From contig SKCR01023804.1 in the NCBI GenBank assembly GCA_019454045.1, positions 248,001-312,000 on the forward strand: a DNA stretch of 64,000 nucleotides, written 5' to 3'. The DNA comes from Zanthoxylum bungeanum (taxonomy: Eukaryota > Streptophyta > Magnoliopsida > Sapindales > Rutaceae). Under the pieces are notes generated by a model. The model saw only the letters and a list, made by a program, of their open reading frames with translations. It was not told where the DNA came from and did no database searches. Both the position numbers and the translations under genes were made by a program. Shown here piece after piece: positions 50,571 to 63,784 of this stretch (within the stretch, counting starts at the first letter, position 1; the number at the start of each line of letters is the position of its first letter).

Positions 50571-52400
50571 TGTTGATGGCTGTTTTTCGTTTTAAGGGCA
50601 ATTTAGGAAATTATTCCCTCGAACAATCTCCCTCAAGCAATGAATTTGTTTGGTTAGTAGGAAACCAAAGCAAACTTAGCAAGCAGACTAGAAAATCAAA
50701 GAGACAGAGAGTTACGTGGTTCGGCGGAGAGTGGCTCCAACCTACGTCCACAGGAGAAAATGAAGGATATTTTATTACTTACTCGGGGTCAAATCGACCC
50801 GAACTACAAGCTGGGTTTAGAGCTTACAAAGAGAAAATAAGCACCTCGAGTCTTGCAACATGCCCATTACAACTCTCTCAAATGGTCGGATGCCTACCGG
50901 CTTTCTCTCTCTATCACTAGACTCTTGGCTCTTGACTTCTCTCTAAGTTGTGAGAGGCAATATTTTCTCATATTTGAATCTGAATCTTCAACTCCTTTAT
51001 ATAGGCTCTCAAATCCACTATTCCATCAAACCCTGACGTCAGCTCATGTCATGCTGTCATCATTGCCCCCGCGCTATTTTTTCCCCAAACACTCAGCAAA
51101 CAGTTGTACTGACACTTGGCTCAATCACCCTTGTCAGGAGAAACCCATCATTACAATATTTGGCCAATGTTACATGCTCTGCTGGCGTGACAGCTTGTGG
51201 TTCACTTGCTCTGGTACTGTTCCGTTTAGCAGGGTCTCTTCCCAATGAGAGCCGTTGAACAACTCCCGTCACATCAGCCTTCAAAAGTCCAAACTTCCAA
51301 GTAGGACATACGTCATATGCCTTTAATACTGGTCGGCCTATGATCCCATCTTTGATCCTCGAGTCGGTATGCCAAGGTGAATGATGTTGGGTCAAGCTTT
51401 CTCTAACTTCTTCAACTAGATCGGGTCGGTGTCATAGACCACATCAGGTCGGCTTCTTCAAACACTCCAATGCAGCCAAATCCAGTACTTCTTCTCTGGG
51501 TCGGGGCATTATCCCAACTTGTTTCATCACCAGCAGGTTCTGCCATCGGGAAAACTCTTTCGCATTGTGAGGTCGGACCTCTATGTCTGACATCAACCTC
51601 TCCGAGCCCTTAGACCTTTCATCATCCTTATGGCTAAGTAAAAACCTCATTATACCTCTCCTCAAGATTTGAACTTCCTCGGGGCGAAAAACCATCATCA
51701 ACATATGTCCCCCAATTCTCGGTATCAACGAGTTTGTGAGTTGTTGTTAGAAACTTTTTAAAAAATGGTGGTACAAACCGAGCTAGTGTCCCCAGATTGT
51801 GGCTTCTCGTAAATGCTCCAATAGTTTTACTCCTCAAATTGATACTCATCTGTCAGATCCATGCTTCTGAAAATCAACCTAGGGCCCATAGCCCTGAACT
51901 ATCTCATTGTCGAGCTGACTTGAGTCAACATTGGTTGGCCTTTAGCCAAAACTCTAATTGGCTTCATCGTCTCTGCTCTTCTTAGTAGGGTCATGGGGGA
52001 GAAACTCCGACCTCATTCCTTCTAATCATAAATTCTAGGGGAATGTTCAGTAAAGTTCTGCAAAACATAAAGCGAGCCACGAGGGAAAATTTCCTCCTTA
52101 GGCCATTAAAATAGCAATAGGGCCTCGGTGGGACGTAATCTAGCCCCAAGCCAATCTGACAAAGAGGCATTGGAGGAAAGACTCTGACCCCAAGCCATCT
52201 AAGTCACATGGCCGTAAGAGAATGATCCATTTTTACGCCAGCACACATCAATAGGGCCTTGGCGGGACGTAACCCAACCCTGAGCCGACAAAAATCCAGT
52301 CACAAAGGAATGATCCATTCTTGTGTCATTCAAATAAAGTCATAGGGGAGAAACTCTGACCTCATTTCAATGAACATGACAAGGCCTCAGTGGGACATAT
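50571..52400 (+). repeat. LTR-like unclassified repeat
   Basis: It starts TGTTGATGGCTG and contains gttacgtggttcggc and cctacgtccacagg near 50710-50760, a pairing I associate with plant gypsy-type LTR leaders. From 51980 to 52395 a degenerate repeat recurs: gggagaaactcygacctc three times, and aatagggcctyggygggacgtaa or similar three times, about 130-140 bp apart. No protein is recognisable on either strand. The right end is cut by the Copia C LTR. Confidence 0.4.
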
Positions 52401-54356
52401 TGTTGGACAATTATGACCCATAACATCACTATTTGTAAAAGACATAATATTTTTGTACAAATTAACTCTCTTTTATCATTTTGTAATTTGATTACTTGGA
52501 TATATAAAAGATAAAAGTCTATATGATTAGTACCAGATTAATAAGATATGAGACAATATTAATCCACGAAAGGTTTAATCATTAAATATCCCTAGTCATA
52601 GTATTATCGAGACTGGACATCGATAATGCGGAATAGACTAGTATTACACTTGTGCGCGTTATGGAAGCTGAACGGCATAGTTCTCATATATTTAAGTATT
52701 GGATATTTATGCAAGTGTGATAAGAGGTTCTGTTAGCCGTTGGACCGGGAACAGCTTCGCTCTGGATAGACCCATCGGATTCCCATTGGTAGTATGACTA
52801 TGTGTCTATGGGAATCCGAATCAGGGTAGGTGTATGTGGTCTTAACCTGAGACTTGCATCGCTAATACTTGTGACAATCAGTACACTTTGGTTTTGGTCG
52901 TTCGGAGCTTTAATAGGTTATGTGTACGTCTCTTTTGGGTTTACTGAGAATCGTAGTGTATTGGATGTGATGTCAAGATGGAAGTATCACTTCAGTCATA
53001 TGGAGATGATGATCACACAGGATACAGAACTAATACTCTTAAATGCTGCAGCTATCGGAATAGTATGACTAGGTCATGATTATCTGATTACAGATACTAG
53101 TTGCTAGTGATCCGATATATGCTTCGTACGAGGAAGACACAATTCCACCCATAGGCCTAGCATGTGACATCTGATACTGGATCGTATTACCCAATACATT
53201 GTATACTACGCCTGATAAAGATTATATATTCCTCGTTTAATATTTCTGGAGAATTGGGTAGGCACGGTGCTGTGCTAGAAGCCAACCATGTCTTGTAAAT
53301 CGGTAAGAATGTGGTACTGGGTACGCACGTGTTCGGATAGTTCGATGACCGTATTTACTGCCAATATATCCAGGGATCTCTTGGGTCGCTTCCCAAAAAT
53401 TCACCGATGATATTTGACTCGAACATAATTAATATGGGATTAATTATGAGAGAGAAAATTAATCTGGGATTAATTACGGCAAGAATTAATCTGAGATTAA
53501 TTATGAGAGAAAGCATTAATCTGAGATTAATTGCGGTAAGAATTTATCTGGGATTAAATTCATCTAGAAGAGAGAACGCGATTAATTTGGAATTAATCGG
53601 CAAAGTAAATTTAATAGTTAAATTGGATTTTACTATTTAATTTATTTAATTGGGCTAAAATAATATATTGGATATATTAATTGAAATTAGATTTCAATGC
53701 GGATCTGAAATTGGATTTTAATTCAAGCGAACGAATTAATTTGGAATTAATTCGCAAGTGACTTTCGTAATAATTTTGCTAGGCATTATTATTTAATTAA
53801 ATTGGATTTAATTATGTCACGACGAAAAATTCGTTTAATCGGATTAAATGAATCTGAGCCCAAAGTGTGTTGTGTAAGCCAACTTGAATTTGGAATTAAA
53901 AAATGGGTGGGACCCACAACTCACATCACTTGTCAAATGTGATGGTGGTAGTTGGCAAAAGTAATTGGTTTTCACAAAACCACTTACTTTTAACCAACCT
54001 TATTTTTGGAAAATAATTATTACAACTTGGTTTTGGAAACCAAATATAACACACACTTGTTTTTTAAACATGGAACTATTCACTCTCTCCCTCACTTCTC
54101 TCTTTGGCCGAATACACTTCTCTTTGGAAGGGAAAATTTTCTTTCATTTTTTGACAAAGCTAGCACTTTGGGAGTCATAGAAAGGTGATAGGGAAACTCA
54201 CCCAAGAGTTTGGAACTCAAAAAGAAAGCTTGGAGCTTCTACATCCAAGGAAAAAGTTTTGAACTTCAACCGATCAATGTAAGTAATTTCCGTAACTTTA
54301 CTTGGTAAATTCACACACAAATCATTGTTTAGGATCATTGGCATGTCTTAGAGACA
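52401..54356 (+). repeat. Copia C 5' LTR
   Basis: It runs TGTTGGACAATTATGACCC ... TTAGAGACA, about 1.96 kb, and matches 57575-55509 on the other strand. It contains a 57-bp tandem repeat of palindromes at 53428-53541. Confidence 0.85.
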
Positions 54357-54363
54357 GTAAAAA

Positions 54364-54376
54364 TGGTATCAGAGCC
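54364..54376 (+). other. Copia C primer binding site (tRNA-iMet)
   Basis: TGGTATCAGAGCC is the exact copia PBS, seven bases after the proposed LTR end. Confidence 0.9.
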
Positions 54377-57300
54377 ACCTAAACTTGATTTTAATTTCTA
54401 GGGTTTATGGACTTTAATTTGGGGATTTTGCTTGGAGTATGTATTTTCCTAAATTGATTGTTTGGTTGTGTTTAGATGATGATGAATTGGATTTGTGCAT
54501 CTTTGGATTTGAGAAAATTTGATTAGATTAATTTTCCCCAAAAATCCAACATGGCCGAATTAACCCTATGAAGAACTCATGGTGATTTTTGAAATTTGAC
54601 AATTGGATATATTAATTGGCATGAAATTGAATGTTAATTGTTGATTTAATTGGATTGAAATCAAAATTGGATATTAATTTCATGTTGTTGCCGTGAGTTA
54701 AGCATGTTGGATGAGTTGATTTTGCTTCAATTTGTGTTGGACATGAATTGGATAATTGAGCATAATTAATTGGATTAATTAGTGTTTTGGAAACATTAGA
54801 TTAATTGATTAATTGTGTTAATTAAACTTTAATTGAAATTAATGTGATATTTGAAATATTATGTTAATATAAATTAGTCTTTAAAATTGGATTGGGCTAA
54901 TTTGTTATATTTGGGCTAATGGGCTTAGTTGGGCCAAGTTTTGTTTTGAACACTTGGGTTGGATCCAATTGGGCCTAAAACCATTTCCATAAAGTCCAAA
55001 TATTACTATTGGGCCTTTAAAAAAACTTAATTGGGCCTAATGGGCCTAAATTGATTTTTGGCATATGGTGATTCCTAATTGGGCCTTGGCATTTTGGGTT
55101 TGATCCATTATGGCCAAAGCTCATGCCTAAAGAATTAATTGAAAGCCCATTGGACTTTAATTGAATAGTATTGGATGCTAATTGGACCTTTGAGACCCAT
55201 TTAGATTGGATTTGGAATCCAAGTCTAAAAGGCACTATTATAAGTGTAATTATTTAATTTGGAATTAAATATGAATTAGTATTGGATACAATTTAGATTG
55301 GATTTAAAATTATAGTTCGATATAATTCAAAGAATACTTACTTTGAGTATTTATTCTTAAACGAGTTGGACCCGCGCAAATCAAATCGTTGTATGAACAT
55401 TGGATGGTCATTAATCAAAGATTAATTAATTGGATTAGTTTGATTGACCGCATGCTTTGTGTGAATACTTGGATGTATTTGTATGAATAATGTATATCAG
55501 ATGGATATTGTTGGAGTTTCTACGGCCCCAAGGATCGAATATAAAGCAAGAAACATAGTGTGAATACAACGAGGGAGTTGCGGAATACTCACATCGATCG
55601 GTTGAGCGACGCGAGAGGAAACAAAAATTCAGTTTCTGCTCACTGTCAACCTCGGCAGTGGGCTGCTGTTTGCTCCTCAAATTCAGCCATTGTTGGTCCT
55701 TCATGAAAGCTCCAAGCTTCGTCAAACGATTCCAAGCTCATGGGTGGACTTCCCTATCACCTTCGCATGTCTCTCGGAGTGCTAGCTCTCTTGATTTTTG
55801 CCACAAAAATCAAACACTTGGCTTCCCTATAGCTCACGGCAGTGAGCAGCAGAAGAGAGGAGAAAGGCAGCCCCTTGGGTGTGTGAGAAGAGAGAAGAAA
55901 GAGAAGAGTGTTGTGTGTTGGTTACAAAAAAATGGTAATAGATATTCCAAAAAATCAAATACCAAATTTTTTACCTCCAAAAAATCAAAGCCATTAAAGG
56001 CTTCAACCACTCCCATCATTCCATCATTCTATTAATCAATGAATAGTGACTGGCGTCAATCACTCAAAGTGAAAGACATCTATCACTTGATTGACGAATG
56101 ATGTGACGCTAGATGCGACTAGCGATTTGATGATTGATTTGACTTGCATGCCGCACTCGAATTCGAAATGCGAATGCGCTCGCAAAAAATCCCGGGCTCG
56201 GGTTCGCTAATTCCAAATTAACGAATTTTCCGTTGCGACGCAATTAAATCTAATTTAATTAAATAATCATGCCTAGCATAATTACTATTCACGTCGCTAA
56301 CGAATTAATTCTAAATTAACTCGTTCGCCCGAATTAAAATCTAATTTTAATTCCGCGTCGAAATCCAATTTCGTTTAATATATCGAATATATTAATTAAT
56401 CGATTAATTCCAAATTAATCGTTATCTCTCTATAATCGATATTTTATCCCAGATAAAATATCTCCGTAATTAATCCCAGATTAATTTTCTCTCTCTTCTA
56501 ATTAATCCCAGATTAATTAAAAGTGCGAGTCATACGTCATCGGTGAATCTTCGGGAAGCGACCCATGAGATCCCCGGATATGTTGGCAGTAAATACGGTC
56601 GTCGGACAATCCGAACACGTAAGTACCAAGTACTACGTTTGTACCGATTTACAAGACAAGGTTGGCTTTTAGCAAAGTGCCATGCCTACCCAATTCTCCA
56701 GAAATATCCTTACAGGAATATAAGATCTATATCAAGCGTAGTATACATAGTATTGCATATTCCGATCCAGTATCGGATGATCACATGCAAGGCCTGGGGC
56801 TGGTATAGTGTCTACCCCGTACGAAGCATATATCGGATTACGAGCAACTAGTCTCTTTATTATCGGATAATCATGACCAAGTCATATTATCCCGATGGTT
56901 GCAACCCTTTAGAGAACCAGTTCTGTATCCCTACGCGATCATCAACTCCATATGACTGAAGTGACACTTCCGTCTTGACATCACACCCAACACACTACGA
57001 TTCTCAATATACCCAGCAGAGGCGTACACAGAACCTGTTAAAGCCCTGGACGACCACAACCAAAGTTTATTGATTGTCGCAAGTATTAGCGGTGCAAGTC
57101 TCAGGTTAAGACCAAATACACCTACCCTGATTTCGGACTTCCATAGAGACATAGTCATACTACCAATAGAATTCCGAGGGGGTCTATCCAGAGCGAAGCT
57201 GTTTCCCGTACCATCGGTAAAACACAACCTCATATTACACTTGCATGAGTATCCTATACCCAAATATATGAGAACTATGCCGTTATGCCCTCACAACGCG

Positions 57301-58679
57301 CACAAGTGTAATACTAGTCATTTACGTATTTTATCGATGTCCAATCTCGATAATACTATGACTAGGGATATTTAATGATTTATCCTTCGTGGATTGATAC
57401 TGTCTCATATCATTCTCAATCCAGGAACAAATCATAAGGACCTCTTATCATTTATACATCTAGGTGATCTAATCACAAATGATAAGAGTGCAATCTCCTT
57501 TGTCACATAGTTAATTTGTACAACAACACCATGATCTGTACAAATAGTGACGCTATGGGTCATAATTGTCCAACATATATTAGTTGGGTGTGGGTAATTT
57601 TGGAAATTATTGTAAGTATGGTACTTATTTATTAAATTGGACCTGCGTGTCCAGCCTTTCACCTTTTATTCTCTTTGTATTTCTCTTCTCACCAATTCCC
57701 CTCAATGCAAATGAGGTTTCTTTTAGTGTTATGTAATTAGGTAGAAGTATGTATAGTGCTAGCGAGAGAGAGGAAATTGAGAGATTTATTCTATGAACGA
57801 ATTGTATTATATATCCATCCACACATCATTATTAATTTTATTGCGCCTTATTATGCTTTTAGAATGCATGTTTAAGGGTGTATGATGAGACCTAATCAAA
57901 GATAATAAATTGGATGTCAATTTACGGAAAAACCCTCACTTTAATATTAAGCATTTTGTTGGCCAAAGTAAAGATCATTATCCATTGCGGATGTGTTTGA
58001 ACCATGAAAGCTTTGTTATATATCGCATGTCTTGGGCGATTGTGACTTGTTGGCCAAAGTCAATGTCACTTCTTGTTCATCGACGTGGATTACGAAGTTT
58101 TCCCACTGTCAATGGATCACGCTTAACTGGAATCATTAAGTTTGTTGAGCCAAAGCCAAGGCTTAGTTGATTCAGAGGAAAAGGTTAGGAAATATATTGG
58201 ATATATGTTTTGGACTTGGAGATCCACCTACCGGATCTAGGAATTGGATGGGATCCAATTGATCTTAGAGATCTACCTAGTTAAGTTTCATACAGCTTGT
58301 TGGCCAAATTCAAGGTTGTGTGTTATTTAACGGGATCCTAGCCCACTAGGAAACTAGGTTTCCCGAGTACTCCACAGAGGGTTAGAGGCTCGCCAAAAAA
58401 TAGTGGGAGGCCAGTATTAAATTTGCAATTTAGTTTAATACTTGCTAAACGCGCTCTTTTATTTTATTTATCATTGTTATAAAAATATATTAGTTGGACT
58501 AATATTGAATATTGCTTTCTTTGAACAGTTAGACTGTACAAGACACTACTCCATTTGTAGTTGGTTATATAGTTGGACTATAGTAACCATTACATTTTGA
58601 GTGTACCCGAAATCGTTGATTGGATAGTTGGACTATTACAATCAAGATGGCTGGATAGATTAGCGTTAGAGACATAATC
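54377..58679 (+). other. Copia C leader, interrupted
   Basis: No protein is recognisable. The leader parts are 54377-55508 and 57576-58679. The first is rich in ttgggcctaa motifs; the second has four ttgttggccaaag-like repeats and four agttggacta-like repeats. Confidence 0.6.
55509..57575 (-). mobile_element. Solo LTR of the Copia C family, inverted
   Basis: On the - strand it runs TGTTGGACAATTATGACCC ... GAAACTCCAACA, about 2.07 kb. The flanks are gatat (55504-55508) and tatat (57576-57580), a TSD with one mismatch. It is co-linear with the Copia C 5' LTR but clearly diverged. Confidence 0.85.
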
Positions 58680-59470
58680 ATGGGGGATAATGTCTTTAAC
58701 GGCTCCAATTTTCCAGATTGGGATATGAATCTCAAGATAGTCCTGGGAGCCGAGAAGTTACTCTATTTCATAGAGAAACCTCTCGGGCCTGAGCCCAGAG
58801 TTGAGAAAATAGTAGAGCATGAGCTTTGGAAGACTCATCGTGATGATAACTTTAGTGCTCTATCCGTCATGCTTGTCGCAATGACTCATCAATTTCGTCG
58901 TCAGAACAATGGATTGGATCCTTATAGTATGATGTTGAAATTGAAGGATCTTCACAGATCTAACCTTAGATCACAGAAGTATGAATTGCAATAGAAGTTC
59001 TTTCACTCGCGTATGTTAGAGGGTACATCTGTTGAGCACTATATGTCACAGATGATTGCTGACATCGAACAACTAGGTTAGTTGGGCATAACCTTCGAGG
59101 CTGAGACTTCCATAGATTTGAGCTTACAATCTCTGCCTGACTGCTGGGGCGGGTTCATCATGAACTACAATATGATGAACCAAGAAAAAACTCTTGGAGA
59201 GTTGATGGCGATGCTGAAAGAAACAGAGCCAGAGCTTCTGAAGGGCAAGAAGCGCGAGGCGCATCTTACTTTGACATCTCAGAAGTCCAAGGCTTGGCCG
59301 AAGGCTTCTGGGGGTGTAAAGAAAAAGAAAAATGGCAAGGCTAAATCATCAAAGTCTTCTGGGAAGACTAAGGACATATCCCAAGACGTCTGCCTACATT
59401 GTGGCAAACGTGGTCACTGGAAGCGTGACTGCCGTGAGTACAAGGCGGAGTTGAAGGAAGTGAAGACGGG
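58680..59470 (+). pseudogene. Copia C gag
   Basis: The frame begins with F-N-G-S-N-F-P-D-W-D-M-N-L-K-I-V-L, the copia gag N-terminal pattern, and stops at 58992-58994. It resumes, with a further stop near 59078, through L-G-E-L-M-A-M-L-K to a lysine-rich tail. The intact zinc knuckle C-L-H-C-G-K-R-G-H-W-K-R-D-C lies at about 59392-59433. The two in-frame stops disable it. Confidence 0.88.
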
Positions 59471-59940
59471 CAAGGCTCCGACTTTAGGTATGTTTTTTTT
59501 TATAAACATGTACACTACTGGTTTTAAAAATTGGATTTTTGATTCTGGATGTGGTACTCACATATGTACTGATGTGTAGGATCTGCTGATTAGCAGGATA
59601 CTAGCTTCAGGTGAGATCGAAAATGTGACGAGAGTCGTTGTTTTGGCCGTTGGGACCTATGTTTTGAACCTGTCCTTGGGGCATGTAATTACATTAGGTG
59701 ACTATTATTTCGTACCTAGTTTGACTAGGAACATCATCTCTGCAATTTGTTTTACCCGTTGCGGGTATACCTTTGTATTCTGAAACACTGGGTGTTTTGT
59801 ATATAAAGATCACATTTTGATATGTACAACAGATGTTAATAATATTCTTTATATTTTGAATATAAACGAATCTCAAACATATAATATAACAAATAAAAGC
59901 TCAAACTGAGTAAATCAGATGAGACTTATTTATGGCATTA
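59471..59940 (+). pseudogene. Copia C protease remnant
   Basis: W-I-F-D-S-G-C-G-T-H-I-C at about 59530-59566 keeps the catalytic D-S-G. A stop at 59577-59579 follows, and the rest is readable only in pieces. Confidence 0.8.
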
Positions 59941-61094
59941 TCGTATGAGACACATTAACAAGACTCGTATATCCACACTTTCGAAGAGTGGATACTTGGA
60001 TGGATTTGATCCTAATTCATATGACTTCTATGAATCTAGTTTATTAGGCAAAATGCCTAAAACGCCTTTTAGCAGTAAAGGTGCACGTGCCACCGAACTG
60101 TTAGCCCTCGTTCATGGTGACGTATGTGGGCCCATGTCTAGCTAGGCTAGATGTGGTTATGAATACTTCGTAACCTTTACAAATGTTGCATCGCGTTATG
60201 GTTATGTGTATCTTATGAAACACAGGTCGGAAACTTTTGATAAATTCAAAGAGTTTCGACACGAAGTAGAAAAACAGACCGGAAAAAGTATTAAAACATT
60301 ATGGTCGGACCGTGGTGGAGAATACTTAAGCAATGAGTTTCTCGATTACATGAAATAATATGGTATTCTTTCACAGTGGACTCCTCCCGGAACACCTTAA
60401 TTAAACGGTGTGTCCGAACGGAAAAATCGAACTTTGATGGATATGGTAAGGTTAATGATGAGTCGCACTGAGCTACCAATTTCCTTCACGGGATACGCAT
60501 TGAACAGTGTAATACTTATTTTGAATAAGGTTCCGTTAAAGTCTGTTAGACAGACTCCATATGATATATGGATAGGAAAGAAATCGGGTTTCTCATTCCT
60601 GAAGATTTGGGCATGCTGGGCATACGTTAAACGTTTAGATTGTACCAAACTAGAACCCAAATCGTTTAAGTGCCTATTAATAATTGGTTATCTTAGGGAA
60701 ACCAAAGGATATTATTTCCACAACTCATAAGAGAACAAAATATTTGTTACTCTCCATGCGATTTTCCTTAGAGGAATTCCTAATTGCAGTGGTAAGTGGG
60801 AGGAAAGTAGAACTCGATGAAAATCGGAGTAATACTGTTCCTGGAACCGAATTCCTCACGGAACATGAACAGTTCATCAGGGATGAGACTGTTCCACAAT
60901 CTTCTAATACACAAGAACTGCGTAGGTCGGAGAGAGTTAGAAAACAACCTGAGAGGTATGGGTTTCTGATCTCACCTCATGTAGATATTAATCTTATTGA
61001 GGAATACAAACCGGCTACGTATGAGGAAGTGATACTAGGCATCGACTCCACTTTATGGCAAGGTGCCATGAAGTCCGAAATGGATTCTATGTAA
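59941..61094 (+). pseudogene. Copia C integrase
   Basis: Pre-integrase traces (R-M-R-H-I-N-K-T-R, then L-L-G-K-M-P-K-T-P-F) lead to the core: S-R-Y-G-Y-V-Y-L, W-S-D-R-G-G-E-Y-L (second Asp) and N-G-V-S-E-R-K-N-R-T-L (catalytic Glu). The zinc-site Cys residues are replaced. The expected first Asp region reads F-T-N-V-A-S-R-Y, so that Asp is lost. Stops at 60143-60145, near 60357 and near 60398 break the frame. The C-terminal part runs to about 61094. Confidence 0.88.
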
Positions 61095-62115
61095 ACCAAC
61101 CAAGTTTGGACACTGGTTGATGTACCAGAAGGCATTGTGCCTATTGGTAGTAAATGGGTCTTCATGGTGAAGACAAACATGGATGGCAACATACAAACGT
61201 ACAAAGTTATGCTTGTAGCGATATGGTATCGTCATCAACATGGATTCGATTACGATGAAACTTTTTCACTTGTTGCCATGATTAAATCCATTCGAATAAT
61301 GCTTGCTATTGTTGCATATTTAGATTATGAAATATGGCAGATAGATGTCAAAATCGCTTTCCTTAACAGAAACCTTTTGGAGGATGTTTATATGCAACAG
61401 TCTGACGGTTTTGTCGTGCCAAAACATGCAAACAAGGTTTGCAAGTTAAATCGATCCATTTATGGATTGAAACAAGCATTGCATTCTTGGAACCAACGTT
61501 TTGATGAGATCATATTACAATATGGTTTCATTCAAAACGAAGATGATTCTTGTGTATATAAGAAGGTTAGTGGGAGTGCACTGACATTGATTGTCTTATA
61601 CGTTGATGATGTATTGCTTCTTAGCAATGACATTCCCATACTAAAATCAGTGAAAGCTTGGCTTTCATTAAAATTCTCCATGAAAAACTTGGGAGAGACA
61701 ACCTTTATTCCTGGAATAAGAATCTACTGGGATAGATCTAAAAGTTGTTGGTACTCTCCGAGAACTCCTACATTGACAAACATGTACGCGACCTGGTGTC
61801 TCATATGCTTTGAGCATCTGCAATCACTATCAGGCCGATCCAGGTGATAGTCACTGGATTGATGTTAAGAACATCATTTAGTATCTTAGACGAACTAAGG
61901 ATGCTTTCTTAATTTATGGAGATGGAGAACTTGAGGTGACTGGGATCACCGATGCAAGTTTCCAAACCGATAAAGACGACTATAAGTCGCAATAAGGGTA
62001 TATATTTCGTTTGAACAACGGAACAGTGATATGGAAATCTTCCAAGCAAGATACTGTTGATGATTCAACAACAAAAGCGGAATACATTATTGTGGATGAG
62101 GCAGCTGTAGGCATT
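61095..62115 (+). pseudogene. Copia C reverse transcriptase and RNase H
   Basis: RT shows G-S-K-W-V-F, D-V-K-I-A-F-L-N-R, Y-G-L-K-Q-A and the catalytic L-Y-V-D-D-V. After about 61780 a frame change and a deletion of many codons follow: the sequence jumps from Y-I-D-K-like codons to T-R-P-G-V-S-Y. RNase H continues with stops near 61880 and 61994 and reaches S-T-T-K-A-E-Y before similarity fades. Confidence 0.88.
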
Positions 62116-63640
62116 GCATTTTTGCATGTGAAACCCGATGAGGAGTCTTATTTGGAGGCAACTATCTCTTAAGTCGTGGAAGTCGCGGGAAACGGTCGTC
62201 GGAAGGGAAGCGTCAAGAATTGACGTTTTGTTGGATTTAGTTCACGTGTTTAGCTTCGGGTTCGCTGTTGGATCTCCGTTTTAAAACTTAACCTTAGTCC
62301 AAGCCCATTAAGTCACATCCAAAGATAATTAAAACATTTAAAATATATGTCACAAATTAAATTGAATTAAAAAATAATTAAAATTAAATTAAATAACTAA
62401 ATTGAAATTAAACTAAATCAAATTAAAATCCATTTAAACTAAATCAAATTAATTCCAATTAAATTAAATTAAAACAAATTAAATTTAAATTAAATTAAAA
62501 CTAATATCAAAATTAAATAAATCTTTTCCTAAAACAAATAAACCACTCACCAAATTTAAATAAATTCCCCAATTAAATGATTTTATTTCCTATTAAAGCC
62601 ATGCATAACCCTAATTCCCCTACCCTCTCACTATAAAAATAACACAAACTAAACCCTAAGACTGGCTGGCCTATCTCTCTCACACGGCAATTAACACTCA
62701 AAACAAAGAAAACTGCCCTTCACCCTCACACCTAGCCACCAATTGCCCTCACTCTCCTCAATAAACCTGCACGCCACAAACCCTAAAGCTAGCAGCCCAC
62801 ATGAACCTATTCACTCACAAACAAATAAACACAGAAGCACTCACTCAGCAGCCACAACAACCCTCGATTCCCATTTCTTCTCGGCAGCAACCATAACAGC
62901 GACCAGCCGAGAGAACAGGCCACAAAACCCTCACTGCCAGCGAAAACAGAAGACCACAAGCCCCTAGCATCCACGCCTGTCTGCCTTGACCTTGCCTAAC
63001 ACACCCACACCGCCACCTAGCCTCTCGCCCACAACGCACGCCACCTGCACACATTGCACGCTCACCCCATTGATCACGCGCCCCTAGCCACTCAGCCCTC
63101 TCTCCACATACTCGGTAAAGGCAGTAAACAAAAACCCTTAAAGCCACTAAACATGTCTCCTTGCCACACGTCCTCTGCCCCCCTTTAAACACACTCACTC
63201 GCACGTTCAACAACCATAAACAAACCGACACAGCCCTTAGCCAAAAAACTAGACACCCTCACTGATCAAATCAAATAAAACCATAAGAAGAACCCTCACT
63301 GACCCACAATAATAAGCCAAAGAGACACTCACGTAAAGAGCAACCCCCGAGCAATCTCTCACCATTCACTAAACCTAAGCCACCAACAAATCTGTCCCCA
63401 TAACCTCACATAAAAACTCCCCAAAACAGTCCCCAAAACTACCTGAAACTGTACCCCGAAACCGCACAAAACAGTCCGTTAATACACCAAAACAGTGATC
63501 AGAAATCCGCGAGGAAACAACAGCGAAACGGGGTGAAAACAGCAGCCCGAAAAGCGAAACAGCGAGGAGAAACGTTGGATTAGTGAACCAGAAAAGTTAC
63601 GGAGCAATAATCCTTCCGACGGCCGTGTAACGCCCTTTCG
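62116..63640. repeat. G-poor, LTR-like region
   Basis: An AT-rich part (62300-62600) with reiterated aaattaaa leads to a TATA-like ctataaaaata at 62632-62642. Then follow about 850 bp strongly rich in C and A and poor in G (62640-63500), with accctca and ccaccaa phrases. The look is that of a retrotransposon LTR promoter with leader. No partner LTR, PBS or protein is in the window, and the reverse-strand open frame at 62845-63231 is explained by the base skew. Confidence 0.35.
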
Positions 63641-63784
63641 TGAGACGACAAAAGAGGTTAGACCTGAGGGCACCCTTTTATTTATTATCTTTCGTTTATT
63701 TTGTTTATTTTAATATATTATTGCATGAGAGTCGTTTGAGGCATGATGTGATTATTGGATGAGCGGGATATGTGTTCCCTTTTG

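Larger units (their letters stand above)
52401..62115 (+). mobile_element. Copia C: degenerate Ty1/copia element
   Basis: 5' LTR (52401-54356), initiator-Met PBS, 2.2-kb leader interrupted by a solo LTR of the same family in opposite orientation (55509-57575), gag, protease, integrase, RT and RNase H remnants follow in order. RNase H similarity ends near 62115 with no polypurine tract or 3' LTR, so the 3' end is lost. The pol is related to Copia A. Confidence 0.88.

Noticed and set aside
50573..51728. Open frames of 94-131 residues on both strands after CKX
   Set aside because: They overlap each other in several frames, carry no motifs, and lie in an LTR-like repeat.
62845..63231. 128-residue Gly/Arg/Cys-rich open frame on the - strand
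   Set aside because: The composition is explained by the G-poor skew of the + strand. No domain or family similarity is seen.
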